Counted from the stretch's first letter, positions 9,577-18,946 are shown. The stretch is DNA of 64,000 nt from Clavibacter michiganensis subsp. tessellarius (GCF_021922985.1 NZ_CP040788.1:1364001-1428000); one strand, 5' to 3'. Numbers and translations are program-made. Notes: a model not told the origin generated them from the sequence alone.

Positions 9577-9763
9577 CTAGCGACCGAGGAGCTTCTTGGC
9601 GACCTTCATGTCGGCCTTGGCCAGGGGCTGGTCCTGGTTGAGTCGCGCCTTGCGCTTGGAGGACTTGACCTCGAGGTTGTGGCGCATGCCGGCCTGCTGC
9701 TTCATGATCTTGCCGCTGCCGGTGACCTTGAAACGCTTCTTGGCACCCGAGTGGGTCTTCTGC

Positions 9764-9771
<8 letters not shown>
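9577..9771 (-). CDS. rpmI: 50S ribosomal protein L35
   Basis: Small, basic large-subunit protein of 64 residues, the normal length, beginning [20 protein letters not shown]. The ATG overlaps the end of infC by 8 nt, so it should be translated by coupling to infC. It is middle gene of the operon. Confidence 0.98.
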
Positions 9772-10357
<586 letters not shown>

Positions 10358-10750
10358 GGACTGCTCCTATTCGTGTCTTCGGGTGGCCCGGCGGCGCGTG
10401 AGCCGCTCGGATTCGAGACGAGGAGAGTTCTTCACCAGGGTGCGACGGATCCGTCGTACTCGGCAACACGCCCGTTCCCCGCCGAGGCGGGGCTCCCGTC
10501 CGCGGGTTCCCCTGCGGGATCCGTTCGGACGGGGGAGCGAAATCGACCCGGTAACCTATGGAGGCGGTCAAGCGCGGGTGGGAGATCAATCCTCTTTCGA
10601 ACCGGGACTGTGACAGCCCCGGAGCCGTCGATCAGCATAGCAGACGCCGGGTCCGTCCCGGAAGGGCGGGGATCGACGCCGCGGCGGGTCACCCGCACGG
10701 CCGCATCCGCTCCCCCGCCGCACCGCCCGCACCACCAGCGAAGGACAGAC
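10358..10750. other. infC leader and divergent intergenic region
   Basis: A 393-bp gene-free stretch between infC (minus) and the DUF1844 gene (plus). On the infC side it holds GC-rich hairpins, including 10477-10492 (CCCCGC stem, 4-nt loop), and the perfect palindrome CGACGGATCCGTCG at 10443-10456. The loop strand CTCGGC of the first hairpin (10481-10486) can instead pair with GCCGAG at 10459-10464, so two exclusive folds are possible. I saw no convincing -35/-10 pair. Confidence 0.5.
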
Positions 10751-11212
10751 ATGACCGACACCCCCCGTCCCGACTCCGCGCCGGACGCGCACGTGCACCG
10801 CTTCGAGGAGCCGGATGCCGCAGGCAGCACCGCCGGCACCGTCGAGGGGGCCGCGGGCGTCGCCGACGACGGCACGGCCGACTTCGTCGCCGACCAGTAC
10901 GCGCGGGACATCGCGGAGGTCTCCGCGGTCGAGGTCATCACCACCACCGCCGTCCACCTGATGAGCGCCGCCGCCGTCAAGTGCGGCCTCGCCGACGACC
11001 CCGCCACGCAGACCGACCTCGCCGAGGCGCGGAAGCTGATCATCTCGCTGGCGGGCCTGGTCACCGCCGCGTCCCCCGAGCTCGGCGACCAGCACGCGCG
11101 GAGCCTCCGCGACGGCCTGCGCTCGCTCCAGCTCGCCTTCCGCGAGGCATCGCCCTACCCCGACGCCATCGGCCAGGGTCCCGGCGAGAAGTACACCGGC
11201 CCGGTCTCCTGA
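10751..11212 (+). CDS. DUF1844 domain-containing protein
   Basis: A 153-residue protein of unknown function, conserved in actinobacteria and commonly found beside infC. The first 50 residues are acidic, Pro/Ala/Gly-rich and probably disordered. The DUF1844 helical domain begins near [20 protein letters not shown] and contains CGLADD. The start is ATG at 10751 with AAGGA 6 nt upstream. It is divergent from infC and could share its control region. The family name is recognised; no function is claimed. Confidence 0.85.
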   Translation: MTDTPRPDSAPDAHVHRFEEPDAAGSTAGTVEGAAGVADDGTADFVADQYARDIAEVSAVEVITTTAVHLMSAAAVKCGLADDPATQTDLAEARKLIISLAGLVTAASPELGDQHARSLRDGLRSLQLAFREASPYPDAIGQGPGEKYTGPVS

Positions 11213-11219
11213 CGCCGGG

Positions 11220-11246
11220 CGCGGATCGGCGGCCGGCGGATCCGCG
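11220..11246. terminator. bidirectional hairpin, DUF1844/SseB junction
   Basis: CGCGGATC and GATCCGCG with an 11-nt loop lie just past the DUF1844 stop. The palindrome CGTCCGGCCGGACG follows about 15 bp on. Both would serve the two convergent genes. Confidence 0.5.
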
Positions 11247-11329
11247 AGGCAGCACGTGCGACGTCCGGCCGGACGGGCAGCCGCGCGGACCACGGACCGC
11301 GACCGCTGCCGGCGGACCCAGGCGCCCGA

Positions 11330-12097
11330 TCAGCCGGCGGAGGTGACGCGGAGCCCCATGCTGTCGACGCGGTCGGCGAGCACGGCGCTCCGCGACCACC
11401 GGTCCTGCACCCGCGCGAGGAGCCCGTCGAGCGCGGCCCGGTCGAGGCCGTCGACGAGCGCGAGCGTGATGAGGAGCTCCGGCCCCTCGAGCCGGGCCCG
11501 CGGATCCCCTGACGCCGCGCCGAGCGCCACGACCGCGGGCTCCTCCCGGACGCTCGCCTCGAGCTCCGCGACCACCTCCGGGTCCTCCGGGCTCGGGATC
11601 CACGGCAGCGAGCGGGCGACGGCCCACACGGCCGGCCGGCGCAGCACGAACTCGGTCTCGGACATCGGGTCGAGCACGACGAGGTCCGTCTCCTCGCTCG
11701 CGGCGGCCAGCGCGACGCGCACGGCGTCCGCCGGCACCGGGCGCGCGGCCGGGTTCCAGCGGCCCATCGCGGCGACGGACGTGAAGACCGGCATGACCGT
11801 GCGCCCGTCGGGACCGGCGACCGTGATGATCGACAGCTCGGCGCTCTTGTCCACCTTCAGCCCGGTGTCGCCGACGCCCTCCTCGCCGAGGCGCGCCACC
11901 AGCGGGATGAGCAGGCGGGCGTCGCGGAGCGCGTCCACGACGGCGGACGGCCCCGCCTCGCCGCGTCCGTGCCGGGCGAGCGCCTCGGCCAGGGCGGGAG
12001 GCGCGGATCCGTCGTCGCCCGGGAACGCGGTCGGCTCGAAGGAGCGGCCGGCCCAGGGGGTCCCGGCGGAGTCGGCGTGCGGCGTGGAGCCCGTCAT
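11330..12097 (-). CDS. SseB-domain protein
   Basis: A 255-residue soluble protein with an SseB-type N-terminal domain (roughly residues 30-135: DARLLIPLVA, TVMPVFTSVAAMGRWNP). This is a fold seen in proteins of poorly known function, including enhanced-serine-sensitivity protein SseB. The second half resembles the SseB C-terminal part. It is the last gene of the his cluster. ATG at 12097 overlaps the priA stop by one base; GTG at 12100 (ATGA-like overlap) is an equally possible start. Coupled translation with priA is the only clue to role. Confidence 0.75.
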   Translation of the reverse strand: MTGSTPHADSAGTPWAGRSFEPTAFPGDDGSAPPALAEALARHGRGEAGPSAVVDALRDARLLIPLVARLGEEGVGDTGLKVDKSAELSIITVAGPDGRTVMPVFTSVAAMGRWNPAARPVPADAVRVALAAASEETDLVVLDPMSETEFVLRRPAVWAVARSLPWIPSPEDPEVVAELEASVREEPAVVALGAASGDPRARLEGPELLITLALVDGLDRAALDGLLARVQDRWSRSAVLADRVDSMGLRVTSAG

Positions 12098-12843
12098 CAC
12101 TCCCCGGCGACGTCGAGCGCCTGGCCGAGCGTGAACGCGCCCGCGTACAGCGCCTTGCCGACGATGGCGCCCTCGAGGCCGAGCGGCACCAGCTCGCGGA
12201 GCGCCGCGATGTCGTCGAGGCTCGAGACCCCGCCGGAGGCGACGACCGGGCGCTCCGTGCGTTCGAGCACGTCGCGGAGCAGCTGCAGGTTCGGACCCTG
12301 GAGCGTGCCGTCCTTGGTCACGTCGGTGACCACGTAGCGCGCGCAGCCGGCCTCCTCGAGGCGCTCGAGGACCTCCCAGATGTCGCCGCCGTCCTGCGTC
12401 CAGCCCCGCGCGGAGAGGGTGCGGCCGCGGACGTCGAGCCCGACCGCGACGGCCTCACCGTGCTGCGCGATGACGCTCGCGGCCCACTCGGGGTTCTCGA
12501 GCGCGGCGGTGCCGAGGTTGATGCGCGTCGCGCCGCTCTCGAGCGCCACGTCGAGCGAGCGGTCGTCGCGGATGCCGCCCGACAGCTCGATCTGCACGCC
12601 GTCGATGGCCCGGATCACCCGGGAGATGACGGAGAGGTTGTCGCCCCGGCCGAACGCGGCGTCGAGGTCGACGAGGTGCAGCCACTCGGCGCCCTGCTCG
12701 GCCCAGTCGCGGGCCGCGTCGACGGGGTCGCCGTAGCCGGTCTCGGTTCCGGCCGCGCCCTGCGTGAGGCGGACGGCCTGGCCGCCGGCCACGTCGACGG
12801 CGGGCAGGAGGGTCAGGCGGGGCGTGCTGGTGAACTCGCTCAT
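12097..12843 (-). CDS. priA: bifunctional HisA/TrpF isomerase (PriA)
   Basis: (Beta-alpha)8-barrel isomerase for the Amadori rearrangement of ProFAR in histidine synthesis. The actinobacterial PriA type also accepts the TrpF substrate PRA. It has 248 residues. The two catalytic aspartates are at about 17 (LLPAVDV) and 174 (VVTDVTKDG). PriA-specific substrate-switch residues are present: Arg25 in AVRLTQG and Arg146/Trp148 in SARGW. It is close to the mycobacterial enzyme along its length. It lies 74 nt after hisH. Dual activity is inferred from these residues; absence of a separate trpF would have to be checked genome-wide. Confidence 0.92.
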   Translation of the reverse strand: MSEFTSTPRLTLLPAVDVAGGQAVRLTQGAAGTETGYGDPVDAARDWAEQGAEWLHLVDLDAAFGRGDNLSVISRVIRAIDGVQIELSGGIRDDRSLDVALESGATRINLGTAALENPEWAASVIAQHGEAVAVGLDVRGRTLSARGWTQDGGDIWEVLERLEEAGCARYVVTDVTKDGTLQGPNLQLLRDVLERTERPVVASGGVSSLDDIAALRELVPLGLEGAIVGKALYAGAFTLGQALDVAGE

Positions 12844-12917
12844 GGTCGCTCTCGTTCGGTCGTGCGGGCGGTCGGATGCCGTCGTCGACGGCGGGGAGGT
12901 CGGCGGTCGAGCCGGCG

Positions 12918-13559
12918 TCAGGCGGCACGGAGGGTGCCGAGCCAGTTGGCGAGCAGCCGGATCCCGGCCGCGCCCGACTTCTCGGGGTGGAACTGCGTCG
13001 CGGACAGCGGGCCGTTCTCCACGGCGGCGACGAACCGCTCGCCGTGCGTGGCCCAGGTGACGTGCGGCGCCGGCAGCGGCGGGAGCGGGTCGATGCCCCA
13101 GGTGCGCGCCGCGTAGGAGTGCACGAAGTAGAAGCGCTCGTCCTCGAGTCCGGCGAACAGCGCCGATCCGGCCGGGGCGTCGACGGTGTTCCAGCCCATG
13201 TGCGGGAGGACGTCCGACTCCAGCCGGCCGACCGTGCCCGGCCACTCCCCCAGGCCGGCCACGTCGACGTCGCGCTCGACGCCGCGGTCGAACATGACCT
13301 GCATCCCGACGCAGATGCCGAGCACCGGGCGCCCGCCGGCGAGGCGGCGGTCCACGACGCGGTCGCCGCCGGCCGCGCGGAGGGAGGTCATGACCGCGGA
13401 GAACGCGCCGACGCCGGGGACCAGGAGCCCGTCGGCCTCGTACGCCCGCTTCGGGTCGCCGGTGAGCTCCACGTCGGCTCCCGCCAGCTCGAGCGCCTTG
13501 ACGGCGGAGTGGACGTTGCCGCTCCCGTAGTCGAGGACGACGACGGAGGGCCGCGTCAC
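12918..13559 (-). CDS. hisH: imidazole glycerol phosphate synthase, glutaminase subunit
   Basis: Class I glutamine amidotransferase that supplies ammonia to HisF, 213 residues. The nucleophile Cys83 is in GICVGMQ and the His/Glu pair in QFHPEKSG near residue 195. The start is GTG at 13559 and overlaps the hisB stop by 4 nt. Its partner hisF is not in this window. Confidence 0.95.
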   Translation of the reverse strand: MTRPSVVVLDYGSGNVHSAVKALELAGADVELTGDPKRAYEADGLLVPGVGAFSAVMTSLRAAGGDRVVDRRLAGGRPVLGICVGMQVMFDRGVERDVDVAGLGEWPGTVGRLESDVLPHMGWNTVDAPAGSALFAGLEDERFYFVHSYAARTWGIDPLPPLPAPHVTWATHGERFVAAVENGPLSATQFHPEKSGAAGIRLLANWLGTLRAA

Positions 13560-14164
13560 AGCGCGCCCTTGGTGGAGGGGATGCCGGACACGCGCGGGTC
13601 GAGCTCCTTCGCCTGGCGGAACGCGCGGGCGAACGACTTGAACTCGGCCTCCGCGATGTGGTGCGGGTCACGTCCGCCGAGGACCGTGACGTGGACGGTC
13701 AGCCCCGCGTGGAAGGTGATGGCCTCGAAGACGTGGCGGACCATGGATCCGGTGAAGTGGCCGCCGATGAGGTGCATCTCGAAGCCCGCGGGCTCGCCGG
13801 AGTGGACCAGGAACGGGCGCCCGGAGATGTCCACGACGGACTGCACGAGCGCCTCGTCGAGCGGGACGAGCGCGTCGCCGAAGCGGGCGATGCCGGACTT
13901 GTCGCCGAGCGCCTGGCGGATGGCCTGGCCGAGGACGATGCCCACGTCCTCCACCGTGTGGTGCACGTCGATGTGGGTGTCGCCGGTGGCCGTGACCTTC
14001 AGGTCGGTGAGCGAGTGCTTCGCGAAGGCGGTGAGCATGTGGTCGTAGAACGGGACCGACGTGCTGATCTCGGAGGCGCCGGTGCCGTCGAGGTCGAGCT
14101 GGAGCTCGATGCTGGACTCGCTGGTCTGCCGCGTGACGTGCGCGGTGCGCGCGAGGGTGCTCAT
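13556..14164 (-). CDS. hisB: imidazoleglycerol-phosphate dehydratase
   Basis: Mn-dependent dehydration of IGP in histidine biosynthesis, 202 residues. This is the monofunctional bacterial form. The metal-binding motifs are HHTVEDVGI and the later [16 protein letters not shown]. An ATG at 14173 is in frame, but it lies inside the -10-like box TAGCAT (14172-14177). The ATG at 14164 is 7 nt after that box and gives MSTLAR, so I prefer it. hisD and hisC, usually next to hisB, are absent; the upstream neighbour is a LysM gene instead. Confidence 0.93.
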   Translation of the reverse strand: MSTLARTAHVTRQTSESSIELQLDLDGTGASEISTSVPFYDHMLTAFAKHSLTDLKVTATGDTHIDVHHTVEDVGIVLGQAIRQALGDKSGIARFGDALVPLDEALVQSVVDISGRPFLVHSGEPAGFEMHLIGGHFTGSMVRHVFEAITFHAGLTVHVTVLGGRDPHHIAEAEFKSFARAFRQAKELDPRVSGIPSTKGAL

Positions 14165-14171
14165 GCCCTCC

Positions 14172-14177
14172 ATGCTA
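14172..14177 (-). promoter_or_regulatory. -10 box of the hisB-hisH-priA operon
   Basis: TAGCAT lies 7 nt before the ATG at 14164, in the leaderless arrangement. It overlaps the alternative upstream ATG. Confidence 0.45.
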
Positions 14178-14195
14178 CCGAGCGGCTCCGGTTCC

Positions 14196-14232
14196 CCCGC
14201 TCGCTCCCGGCCGCCACCGGGAGACGAGCGGG
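14196..14232 (-). terminator. terminator after the LysM gene
   Basis: CCCGCTCGCTCCCGG pairs with CCGGGAG-A-CGAGCGGG (one bulge) around a 6-nt loop, 43 bp past the LysM stop. Confidence 0.7.
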
Positions 14233-14275
14233 CCCGTGGACACGTCGCCCGCCTGGGCGGGACGACGGACCGGGA

Positions 14276-14659
14276 TCAGTGGGCGTACTGCGCCGGCACG
14301 GCGAGCTGCTGGCCGGCCGCGACGTCCGACGTGGGCAGCCGGTTCAGGTCGACCAGCGACGCGATGACGTCGCGGGGGTCGGAGGACGGCGCGATCTCCT
14401 CGGCGAGGTCCCATAGGGACTGGCCGCTCGAGACGGTGACGTACTCGAGGGCGGTGCCCGAGGCGTCCTTCGACGCGACGGCGGCGCCGCCGTTGAGGGC
14501 GACGAGCCCGACGCCGAGCGCGAGCGGCGCGGCGACGAGGGCCGTGAGGACGACGCGTCCCCGACGGGTGATGCGCAGGCGCGTGCGGGGCGCGACGGCG
14601 ACCTCCGCGACGGCGGGCGTGATGGAGGGAGCGGTGGCGGCGGGGGCTGCGGTGTTCAT
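14276..14659 (-). CDS. LysM membrane protein divergent from lexA, putative SOS division inhibitor
   Basis: A 127-residue protein with a basic cytosolic segment ([11 protein letters not shown], about 25-35), one membrane span (about 36-56) and an external LysM domain (about 73-122, with [12 protein letters not shown]). Position and architecture match the SOS-induced division inhibitors beside lexA in other Gram-positives: YneA of Bacillus, DivS of Corynebacterium, and Rv2719c/ChiZ of Mycobacterium. It contains no obvious hydrolase domain. A LexA box overlaps its -10. An upstream in-frame ATG at 14803 would start inside the operator, so ATG 14659 behind AGAGGT is used. The inhibitory role is inferred. 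Confidence 0.8.
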   Translation of the reverse strand: MNTAAPAATAPSITPAVAEVAVAPRTRLRITRRGRVVLTALVAAPLALGVGLVALNGGAAVASKDASGTALEYVTVSSGQSLWDLAEEIAPSSDPRDVIASLVDLNRLPTSDVAAGQQLAVPAQYAH

Positions 14660-14792
14660 GGTGACCTCTCGTGCGAGACGGTGGGGCGTCGATGCGACGC
14701 ACCCGGCGGTGCAGTGCGGTGCGGCATGCGATGCGGGTCCGGCAGCTCGCACCCGGCTCTCGGCCGGGAGAGCCGGGTGCGAAGCTGTGTTC

Positions 14793-14806
14793 CGAACATA
14801 CATTCG
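14793..14806. promoter_or_regulatory. LexA (SOS) box 1, LysM side
   Basis: CGAAC-ATAC-ATTCG differs at one inner position from the actinobacterial LexA consensus CGAAC-N4-GTTCG. It overlaps the -10 of the LysM promoter. Confidence 0.8.
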
Positions 14807-14823
14807 AACCCGGGGCTTCGCAA
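14795..14823 (-). promoter_or_regulatory. promoter of the LysM gene
   Basis: On the minus strand TTGCGA (14818-14823) and TATGTT (14795-14800) are separated by 17 bp. The LexA box covers the -10. Confidence 0.6.
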
Positions 14824-14865
14824 GCCCCCACCGCCCCGATCCCGTCGCCAGGGACGCGACACGCT

Positions 14866-14879
14866 CGAACAGGTGTTTG
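14866..14879. promoter_or_regulatory. LexA (SOS) box 2, lexA side
   Basis: CGAAC-AGGT-GTTTG has one mismatch to CGAAC-N4-GTTCG. It overlaps the -35 of the lexA promoter, as expected for autorepression. It is 73 bp from box 1. Confidence 0.8.
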
Positions 14880-14905
14880 CCCGGGGCGCCTCGGCTGGAT
14901 ACAGT
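14877..14905 (+). promoter_or_regulatory. lexA promoter
   Basis: TTGCCC (14877-14882), 17-bp spacer, TACAGT (14900-14905). Confidence 0.65.
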
Positions 14906-15020
14906 TTCGAGTGCCTGGTGTCCATTCCACCGGGCACCACCGACATCGCCCTCGCGAGCGCGTCGCCCCGCCGGGTCGCCGCATCACGGAGGGCGTCGGC
15001 GACGAGAGGCGGGCCGTGGC

Positions 15021-15701
15021 ATGACGGACGAGCGAGCAGCGGGCGGCGGCGCGACGAGGCGCCGCAAGAGCCTCAGCGAGAAGCAGATCTCGATCCTGGA
15101 GTTCATCCAGCGCACCATCGCCGGGCAGGGCTACCCGCCGAGCATGCGCGAGATCGGCGACGCCGTCGGCCTCGCCTCGCTCTCGAGCGTCACCCACCAG
15201 CTCAACCAGCTCGAGCTGTCCGGCTACCTCCGCCGCGACCCGAACCGTCCCCGCGCCCTCGAGGTGCTCATCGACCTGCCCGGCAGCGGCGCCGCCGAGA
15301 GCGGCGAGCCGTCGACCCCGGTGGGCGACGCGGCCATGGTGCCCATGGTCGGGCGCATCGCGGCCGGCATCCCCATCACCGCCGAGCAGATGGTCGAGGA
15401 GGTCTTCCCCCTCCCCCGCCAGCTCGTGGGCAAGGGCGACCTCTTCATGCTGCGCGTCGTCGGCGACTCCATGATCGACGCGGCCATCTGCGACGGCGAC
15501 TGGGTCGTGGTGCGCCAGCAGAAGACGGCGGAGAACGGCGACATCGTCGCGGCCATGCTCGACGACGAGGCCACCGTCAAGGTGTTCCGCCAGCGCGACG
15601 GCCACACGTGGCTCCTGCCCCGCAACAGCGCGTTCGAGCCGATCCTCGGCGACTTCGCCGAGGTCGTCGGCAAGGTCGTCGCGGTCATGCGCTCCGTCTG
15701 A
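15021..15701 (+). CDS. lexA: LexA repressor
   Basis: SOS repressor that self-cleaves when RecA is activated, 226 residues. It has an N-terminal winged-helix domain (about 18-82; recognition helix near [13 protein letters not shown]) and a C-terminal S24 peptidase domain. The self-cleavage bond is Ala115-Gly116 (GRIAAGIPI) and the catalytic pair is Ser150 (GDSMID) and Lys187 (EATVKVF). The ATG at 15021 opens a frame with a conventional LexA start. A LexA box at its own promoter indicates autorepression, and the divergent LysM gene shares the region. Confidence 0.97.
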   Translation: MTDERAAGGGATRRRKSLSEKQISILEFIQRTIAGQGYPPSMREIGDAVGLASLSSVTHQLNQLELSGYLRRDPNRPRALEVLIDLPGSGAAESGEPSTPVGDAAMVPMVGRIAAGIPITAEQMVEEVFPLPRQLVGKGDLFMLRVVGDSMIDAAICDGDWVVVRQQKTAENGDIVAAMLDDEATVKVFRQRDGHTWLLPRNSAFEPILGDFAEVVGKVVAVMRSV

Positions 15702-15711
15702 CGCCCGCACG

Positions 15712-15759
15712 ACGCACGAGAGCGGCCGGTCCCCGAGGGGATCGGCCGCTCTCGTGCGT
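15712..15759. terminator. bidirectional terminator, lexA/hflX
   Basis: A perfect 17-bp stem (15712-15728 with 15743-15759) lies between the convergent lexA and hflX stops. Confidence 0.85.
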
Positions 15760-15782
15760 GCGGGTGGTGCGTCCGGCGCGGA

Positions 15783-17345
15783 TCAGGCGGTGGGGACGAC
15801 GGCGTACCGGGCCACCTGGGCCTGCTGCTCGGCCGTCACGAGCGCCCGCATGCGCGTGCCCTCCTCGACGTAGGACGTCTCGAGCACCTTCGCGCCGTCG
15901 TGCAGCATCGCGACGACCTCGCCGTGCTCGAACGGCACCAGCAGGTCGACCTCGATGGTCGGCTGCGGGAGCAGCTCGGCGATGCGACGACGCAGCTCCG
16001 CGACGCCCTCGCCCGTGCGGGCCGACACGAACACGCCCTGCGGCGCGAGCCCGCGGAGGACGACGCGGTCCCCGTCCGACGCGAGGTCGCTCTTGTTGAA
16101 CACCACGATCTCGGGGATGCCCGAGGCGTCGACCTCCGCGATCACCTCGTGCACGGTGGCGAGCTGCGCCGCCGGATCCGGGTGCGACGCGTCCACGACG
16201 TGCACGAGCACGTCCGAGTCCGCGAGCTCCTCCAGCGTCGAGCGGAACGCCTCGACGAGCTGGTGCGGAAGGTTGCGGACGAAGCCCACGGTGTCGGCCA
16301 GCGTGTACAGCTGCCCCTGGTCGGTCTCCGTCTTGCGGACGGTCGCGTCGAGCGTGGCGAACAGGGCGTTCTCCACGAGCACGCCCGCCTTGGTCACGCG
16401 GTTCAGCAGCGACGACTTGCCGGCGTTCGTGTAGCCGACGATCGCCACCGACGGGACGGCGTTGCGGTCGCGGTTGGCGCGCTTGGTGTCGCGCGCGGGC
16501 TTCATGCCGGCGATCTGCTTGCGCAGCTTCGCCATGCGGGTGTTGATGCGGCGACGGTCGAGCTCGATCTTCGTCTCACCCGGTCCGCGGGATCCCATGC
16601 CGGCGCCCGCGCCGCCGACCTGGCCACCGGCCTGGCGCGACATCGAGTCGCCCCAGCCGCGGAGGCGAGGGAGCAGGTACTGGAGCTGCGCGAGCTCGAC
16701 CTGGGCCTTGCCCTCCCGGCTCTTGGCGTGCTGGCTGAAGATGTCGAGGATCACGGCGGTGCGGTCGATGACCTTGACCTTCACCACGTCCTCGAGCGCG
16801 CGCCGCTGGCTCGGGGCGAGCTCGGTGTCGGCGATGACCGTGTCGGCGCCCACCGCGGCCACGAGCGCACGCAGCTCCTCGGCCTTGCCGCTGCCGAAGT
16901 AGGTGCTGGGATCCGGCGTGGGTCGGCGCTGCAGCAGGCCGTCGAGCACCACGGCACCCGCGGTCTCCGCGAGGGCCGCGAGCTCGCGCATGCTGTTCTC
17001 GGCGTCGTCGACGGAGCCCTGCGAGTACACGCCGATGAGGACGACGTTCTCGAGGCGCAGCTGCCGGTACTCGACCTCGGTGACGTCCTCGAGCTCGGTC
17101 GACAGGCCCGCCACGCGGCGGAGCGCCTGGCGGTCCGCGCGCTCGGTCTGGTCGCCGTCGAAGCCCTGCTCGGTGTCGGGGGCCGCGGACAGCGCCTGCG
17201 CGCCGGATCCGCGGAAGAGGGCGTAGCCGGCGGATCGGTCCTCCGCCCGTGCGAGGACGCGCGCGACGACGTCGTCCCCGGCGGTGCTCTCGGTGGACGT
17301 CGTCGTCGTGTCCGCGGGCTGGTCGTGCTCGTCGTGCGTGATCAT
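15783..17345 (-). CDS. hflX: ribosome-associated GTPase HflX
   Basis: GTPase that binds the 50S subunit, splits stalled or idle ribosomes and aids stress and antibiotic tolerance; 520 residues. It has a polar 80-residue N-terminal extension, the HflX N-domain with LVAAVGADTVIAD, a glycine-rich linker with GGAGAGMGSRGPGETKIE, and the G-domain with G1 GYTNAGKS (304-311), G3 DTVGF and G4 NKSD. Close actinobacterial homologues share the long N-terminus. The ATG at 17345 is preceded by GGGAG and, further up, TACGAT. Confidence 0.95.
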   Translation of the reverse strand: MITHDEHDQPADTTTTSTESTAGDDVVARVLARAEDRSAGYALFRGSGAQALSAAPDTEQGFDGDQTERADRQALRRVAGLSTELEDVTEVEYRQLRLENVVLIGVYSQGSVDDAENSMRELAALAETAGAVVLDGLLQRRPTPDPSTYFGSGKAEELRALVAAVGADTVIADTELAPSQRRALEDVVKVKVIDRTAVILDIFSQHAKSREGKAQVELAQLQYLLPRLRGWGDSMSRQAGGQVGGAGAGMGSRGPGETKIELDRRRINTRMAKLRKQIAGMKPARDTKRANRDRNAVPSVAIVGYTNAGKSSLLNRVTKAGVLVENALFATLDATVRKTETDQGQLYTLADTVGFVRNLPHQLVEAFRSTLEELADSDVLVHVVDASHPDPAAQLATVHEVIAEVDASGIPEIVVFNKSDLASDGDRVVLRGLAPQGVFVSARTGEGVAELRRRIAELLPQPTIEVDLLVPFEHGEVVAMLHDGAKVLETSYVEEGTRMRALVTAEQQAQVARYAVVPTA

Positions 17346-17353
17346 GTGCTCCC

Positions 17354-17359
17354 ATCGTA
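17354..17359 (-). promoter_or_regulatory. -10 box of hflX
   Basis: TACGAT lies 8 nt before the ATG. The intervening GGGAG could also serve as a ribosome binding site on a slightly longer transcript. Confidence 0.35.
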
Positions 17360-17373
17360 GCGTCGGCGTCCGG

Positions 17374-17379
17374 TATCGT
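17374..17379 (+). promoter_or_regulatory. -10 box of the 17387 methyltransferase
   Basis: TATCGT lies 7 nt before the ATG at 17387, a leaderless arrangement, back-to-back with the hflX promoter. Confidence 0.5.
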
Positions 17380-17386
17380 CCCGTGC

Positions 17387-18004
17387 ATGGCCGACGCGCA
17401 TTACTTCTCCTCGTCGCCGGCCGGTCCCCTGCGCACCCGCGCGATCACGGTCGAGCTGGGCGGACGGACGGTCGACGTCGAGACCGCGGGCGGCGTCTTC
17501 AGCCCCGAGCACGTCGACCAGGGGACCCTGGTCCTGCTGCGGAACGTCCCCGCACCTCCCCTGGAGGGGCACCTGCTGGACGTCGGTTGCGGCTGGGGTC
17601 CGGTGGCGCTCGACCTGGCGATGCGATCGCCGTCGGCCACCGTATGGGCGGTCGACGTGAACGAGCGGGCGCTCGAGCTGACGCGGGCGAACGCCCGGTC
17701 CCTCGGTCTCGAGAACGTCAACGCCGTGCTGCCCGAGGATGTTCCCGCCGACCTCGCCTTCGCCACCGTGTGGTCGAACCCGCCCATCCGGGTCGGCAAG
17801 GAGGCGCTGCACGGCATCCTCGCGCACTGGCTCCCGCGGCTCGCGTCCGGGGCCGACGCGTGGCTCGTGGTGCAGCGGAACCTCGGGTCCGACTCCCTGC
17901 AGCGCTGGCTCGTCGAGACCATGCCCCCCGAGCTGGAGACGACCCGCGCCGCGTCCGACAAGGGCTTCCGCGTGCTGCGCGTGCACCGGGGCGAGGGCGC
18001 CTAG
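17387..18004 (+). CDS. class I methyltransferase, RsmC/RlmG-like small domain
   Basis: A 205-residue S-adenosylmethionine-dependent methyltransferase. It contains the MTS (methyltransferase small) fold with motif I LLDVGCGWGPVALDLA, an acidic loop AVDVNERALELTRANA and the N6/N2-amine motif SNPPIRVGKE, typical of rRNA guanine-N2 methyltransferases such as RsmC. It lacks the N-terminal duplicate domain of E. coli RsmC, as in other Gram-positive homologues. Divergent from hflX. The rRNA target is inferred from the family. Confidence 0.82.
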   Translation: MADAHYFSSSPAGPLRTRAITVELGGRTVDVETAGGVFSPEHVDQGTLVLLRNVPAPPLEGHLLDVGCGWGPVALDLAMRSPSATVWAVDVNERALELTRANARSLGLENVNAVLPEDVPADLAFATVWSNPPIRVGKEALHGILAHWLPRLASGADAWLVVQRNLGSDSLQRWLVETMPPELETTRAASDKGFRVLRVHRGEGA

Positions 18005-18019
18005 GGGCGAGCGCCCGTC

Positions 18020-18045
18020 GCGCGGCGCCCGGCGCCCGGCGCCCG
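18020..18045. repeat. GGCGCCC triple tandem repeat
   Basis: Three consecutive GGCGCCC units lie between the convergent methyltransferase and dapF stops. The unit is nearly self-complementary, so it may fold as a terminator. Confidence 0.6.
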
Positions 18046-18061
18046 GACGCGTTCGCGCCGG

Positions 18062-18940
18062 TCAGGCCAGCGCGACGACCCCGTCGAAGACGAGCTCGGC
18101 CGGACCCGAGAGGCCGACGTGCTCGCCGTCCTCCGCCGGGAACATGCGCACGCCGAGGACGCCGCCGGGCACCTGCACGCGCCACTGGTGCGGTGCCGCC
18201 GCGCCCGCCCAGTGCCGGGTCGCGAGGGCCGCGGCGACCGCGCCGGTGCCGCAGCTGAGGGTCTCGCCGCTGCCGCGCTCGTGCACGCGCATCGTGATGT
18301 GGCCGACGCCGTCGACCACGAGCGGGTCGGCGGGGACGACGAGCTCGACGTTGACGCCGTCCGCGGGCTCCGGATCCAGCTGGGGGACGAAGCCCAGGTC
18401 GGCCTGCGCGAGCTCGTCCTCGCTGGAGAGCGCGACCACGACGTGCGGGTTGCCGACGTCGATGCCGAGGCCGGGCCTCGCGACCTGGAGGTCCTTGGCG
18501 CGGACGAGGGGCTCGCCGCCCGCGAGGGCCCAGCGGCCGAGGTCGACCTGGAAGCCCGATCCGCTGCGCTGCACCTCGCGGACGCCGGCGCGGGTGCCGA
18601 TCGGCACGGTCCGTCCCGGCGGCAGCTCGATGAGCCCGTTCTCGATGAGGAAGAGCGTGAAGACGCGGATGCCGTTGCCGCACATCTCGGCGGGGCTCCC
18701 GTCCGCGTTGCGGTAGTCCATGAACCACTCGGCGTCGGGGTCCTCGGCCAGGGCCGCCTGGCCCTCGGGGATCCGGCTCGAGAGGACCGCGCGGATCGTG
18801 CCGTCGGCGCCGATGCCGAAGTGGCGGTCGCAGAGGGCCTGCACCTGCGTGTCGGTCAGCTGGATCTCGCCCGCGGGATCCGCGAACAGCACGAAGTCGT
18901 TGCCCGTGCCCTGGCCCTTGGTGAACTGCAGGTCTGCCAT
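18062..18940 (-). CDS. dapF: diaminopimelate epimerase
   Basis: Converts LL- to meso-diaminopimelate for lysine and peptidoglycan synthesis, PLP-independent. It has 292 residues in two mirror domains. Both catalytic cysteines are present: Cys87 in AEMCGNGIR and Cys230 in LSCGTGAVA. It starts 9 nt after the miaA stop. A TAGGCT box 6 nt before the ATG uses the miaA stop codon as its first three bases, so dapF may be transcribed both with miaA and from its own leaderless start. Confidence 0.96.
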   Translation of the reverse strand: MADLQFTKGQGTGNDFVLFADPAGEIQLTDTQVQALCDRHFGIGADGTIRAVLSSRIPEGQAALAEDPDAEWFMDYRNADGSPAEMCGNGIRVFTLFLIENGLIELPPGRTVPIGTRAGVREVQRSGSGFQVDLGRWALAGGEPLVRAKDLQVARPGLGIDVGNPHVVVALSSEDELAQADLGFVPQLDPEPADGVNVELVVPADPLVVDGVGHITMRVHERGSGETLSCGTGAVAAALATRHWAGAAAPHQWRVQVPGGVLGVRMFPAEDGEHVGLSGPAELVFDGVVALA

Positions 18941-18946
18941 TCCGCC

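Larger units (their letters stand above)
14660..15020. other. divergent SOS control region, lexA/LysM
   Basis: A 361-bp gene-free stretch holding both divergent promoters and two LexA-type boxes, described separately. The lexA leader of about 110 nt (14911-15020) contains no other feature I could identify. Confidence 0.7.

Noticed and set aside
10395..10440. tRNA-like sequence in the infC leader
   Set aside because: GTCTCGAATCCGAG resembles a T-arm fragment but no acceptor, D or anticodon arms can be formed. No tRNA gene was found in the window.
10517..10575. Promoter TTGACC with TAGGTT for infC
   Set aside because: The spacing is 7 bp rather than 16-18, so the two hexamers cannot be one promoter.
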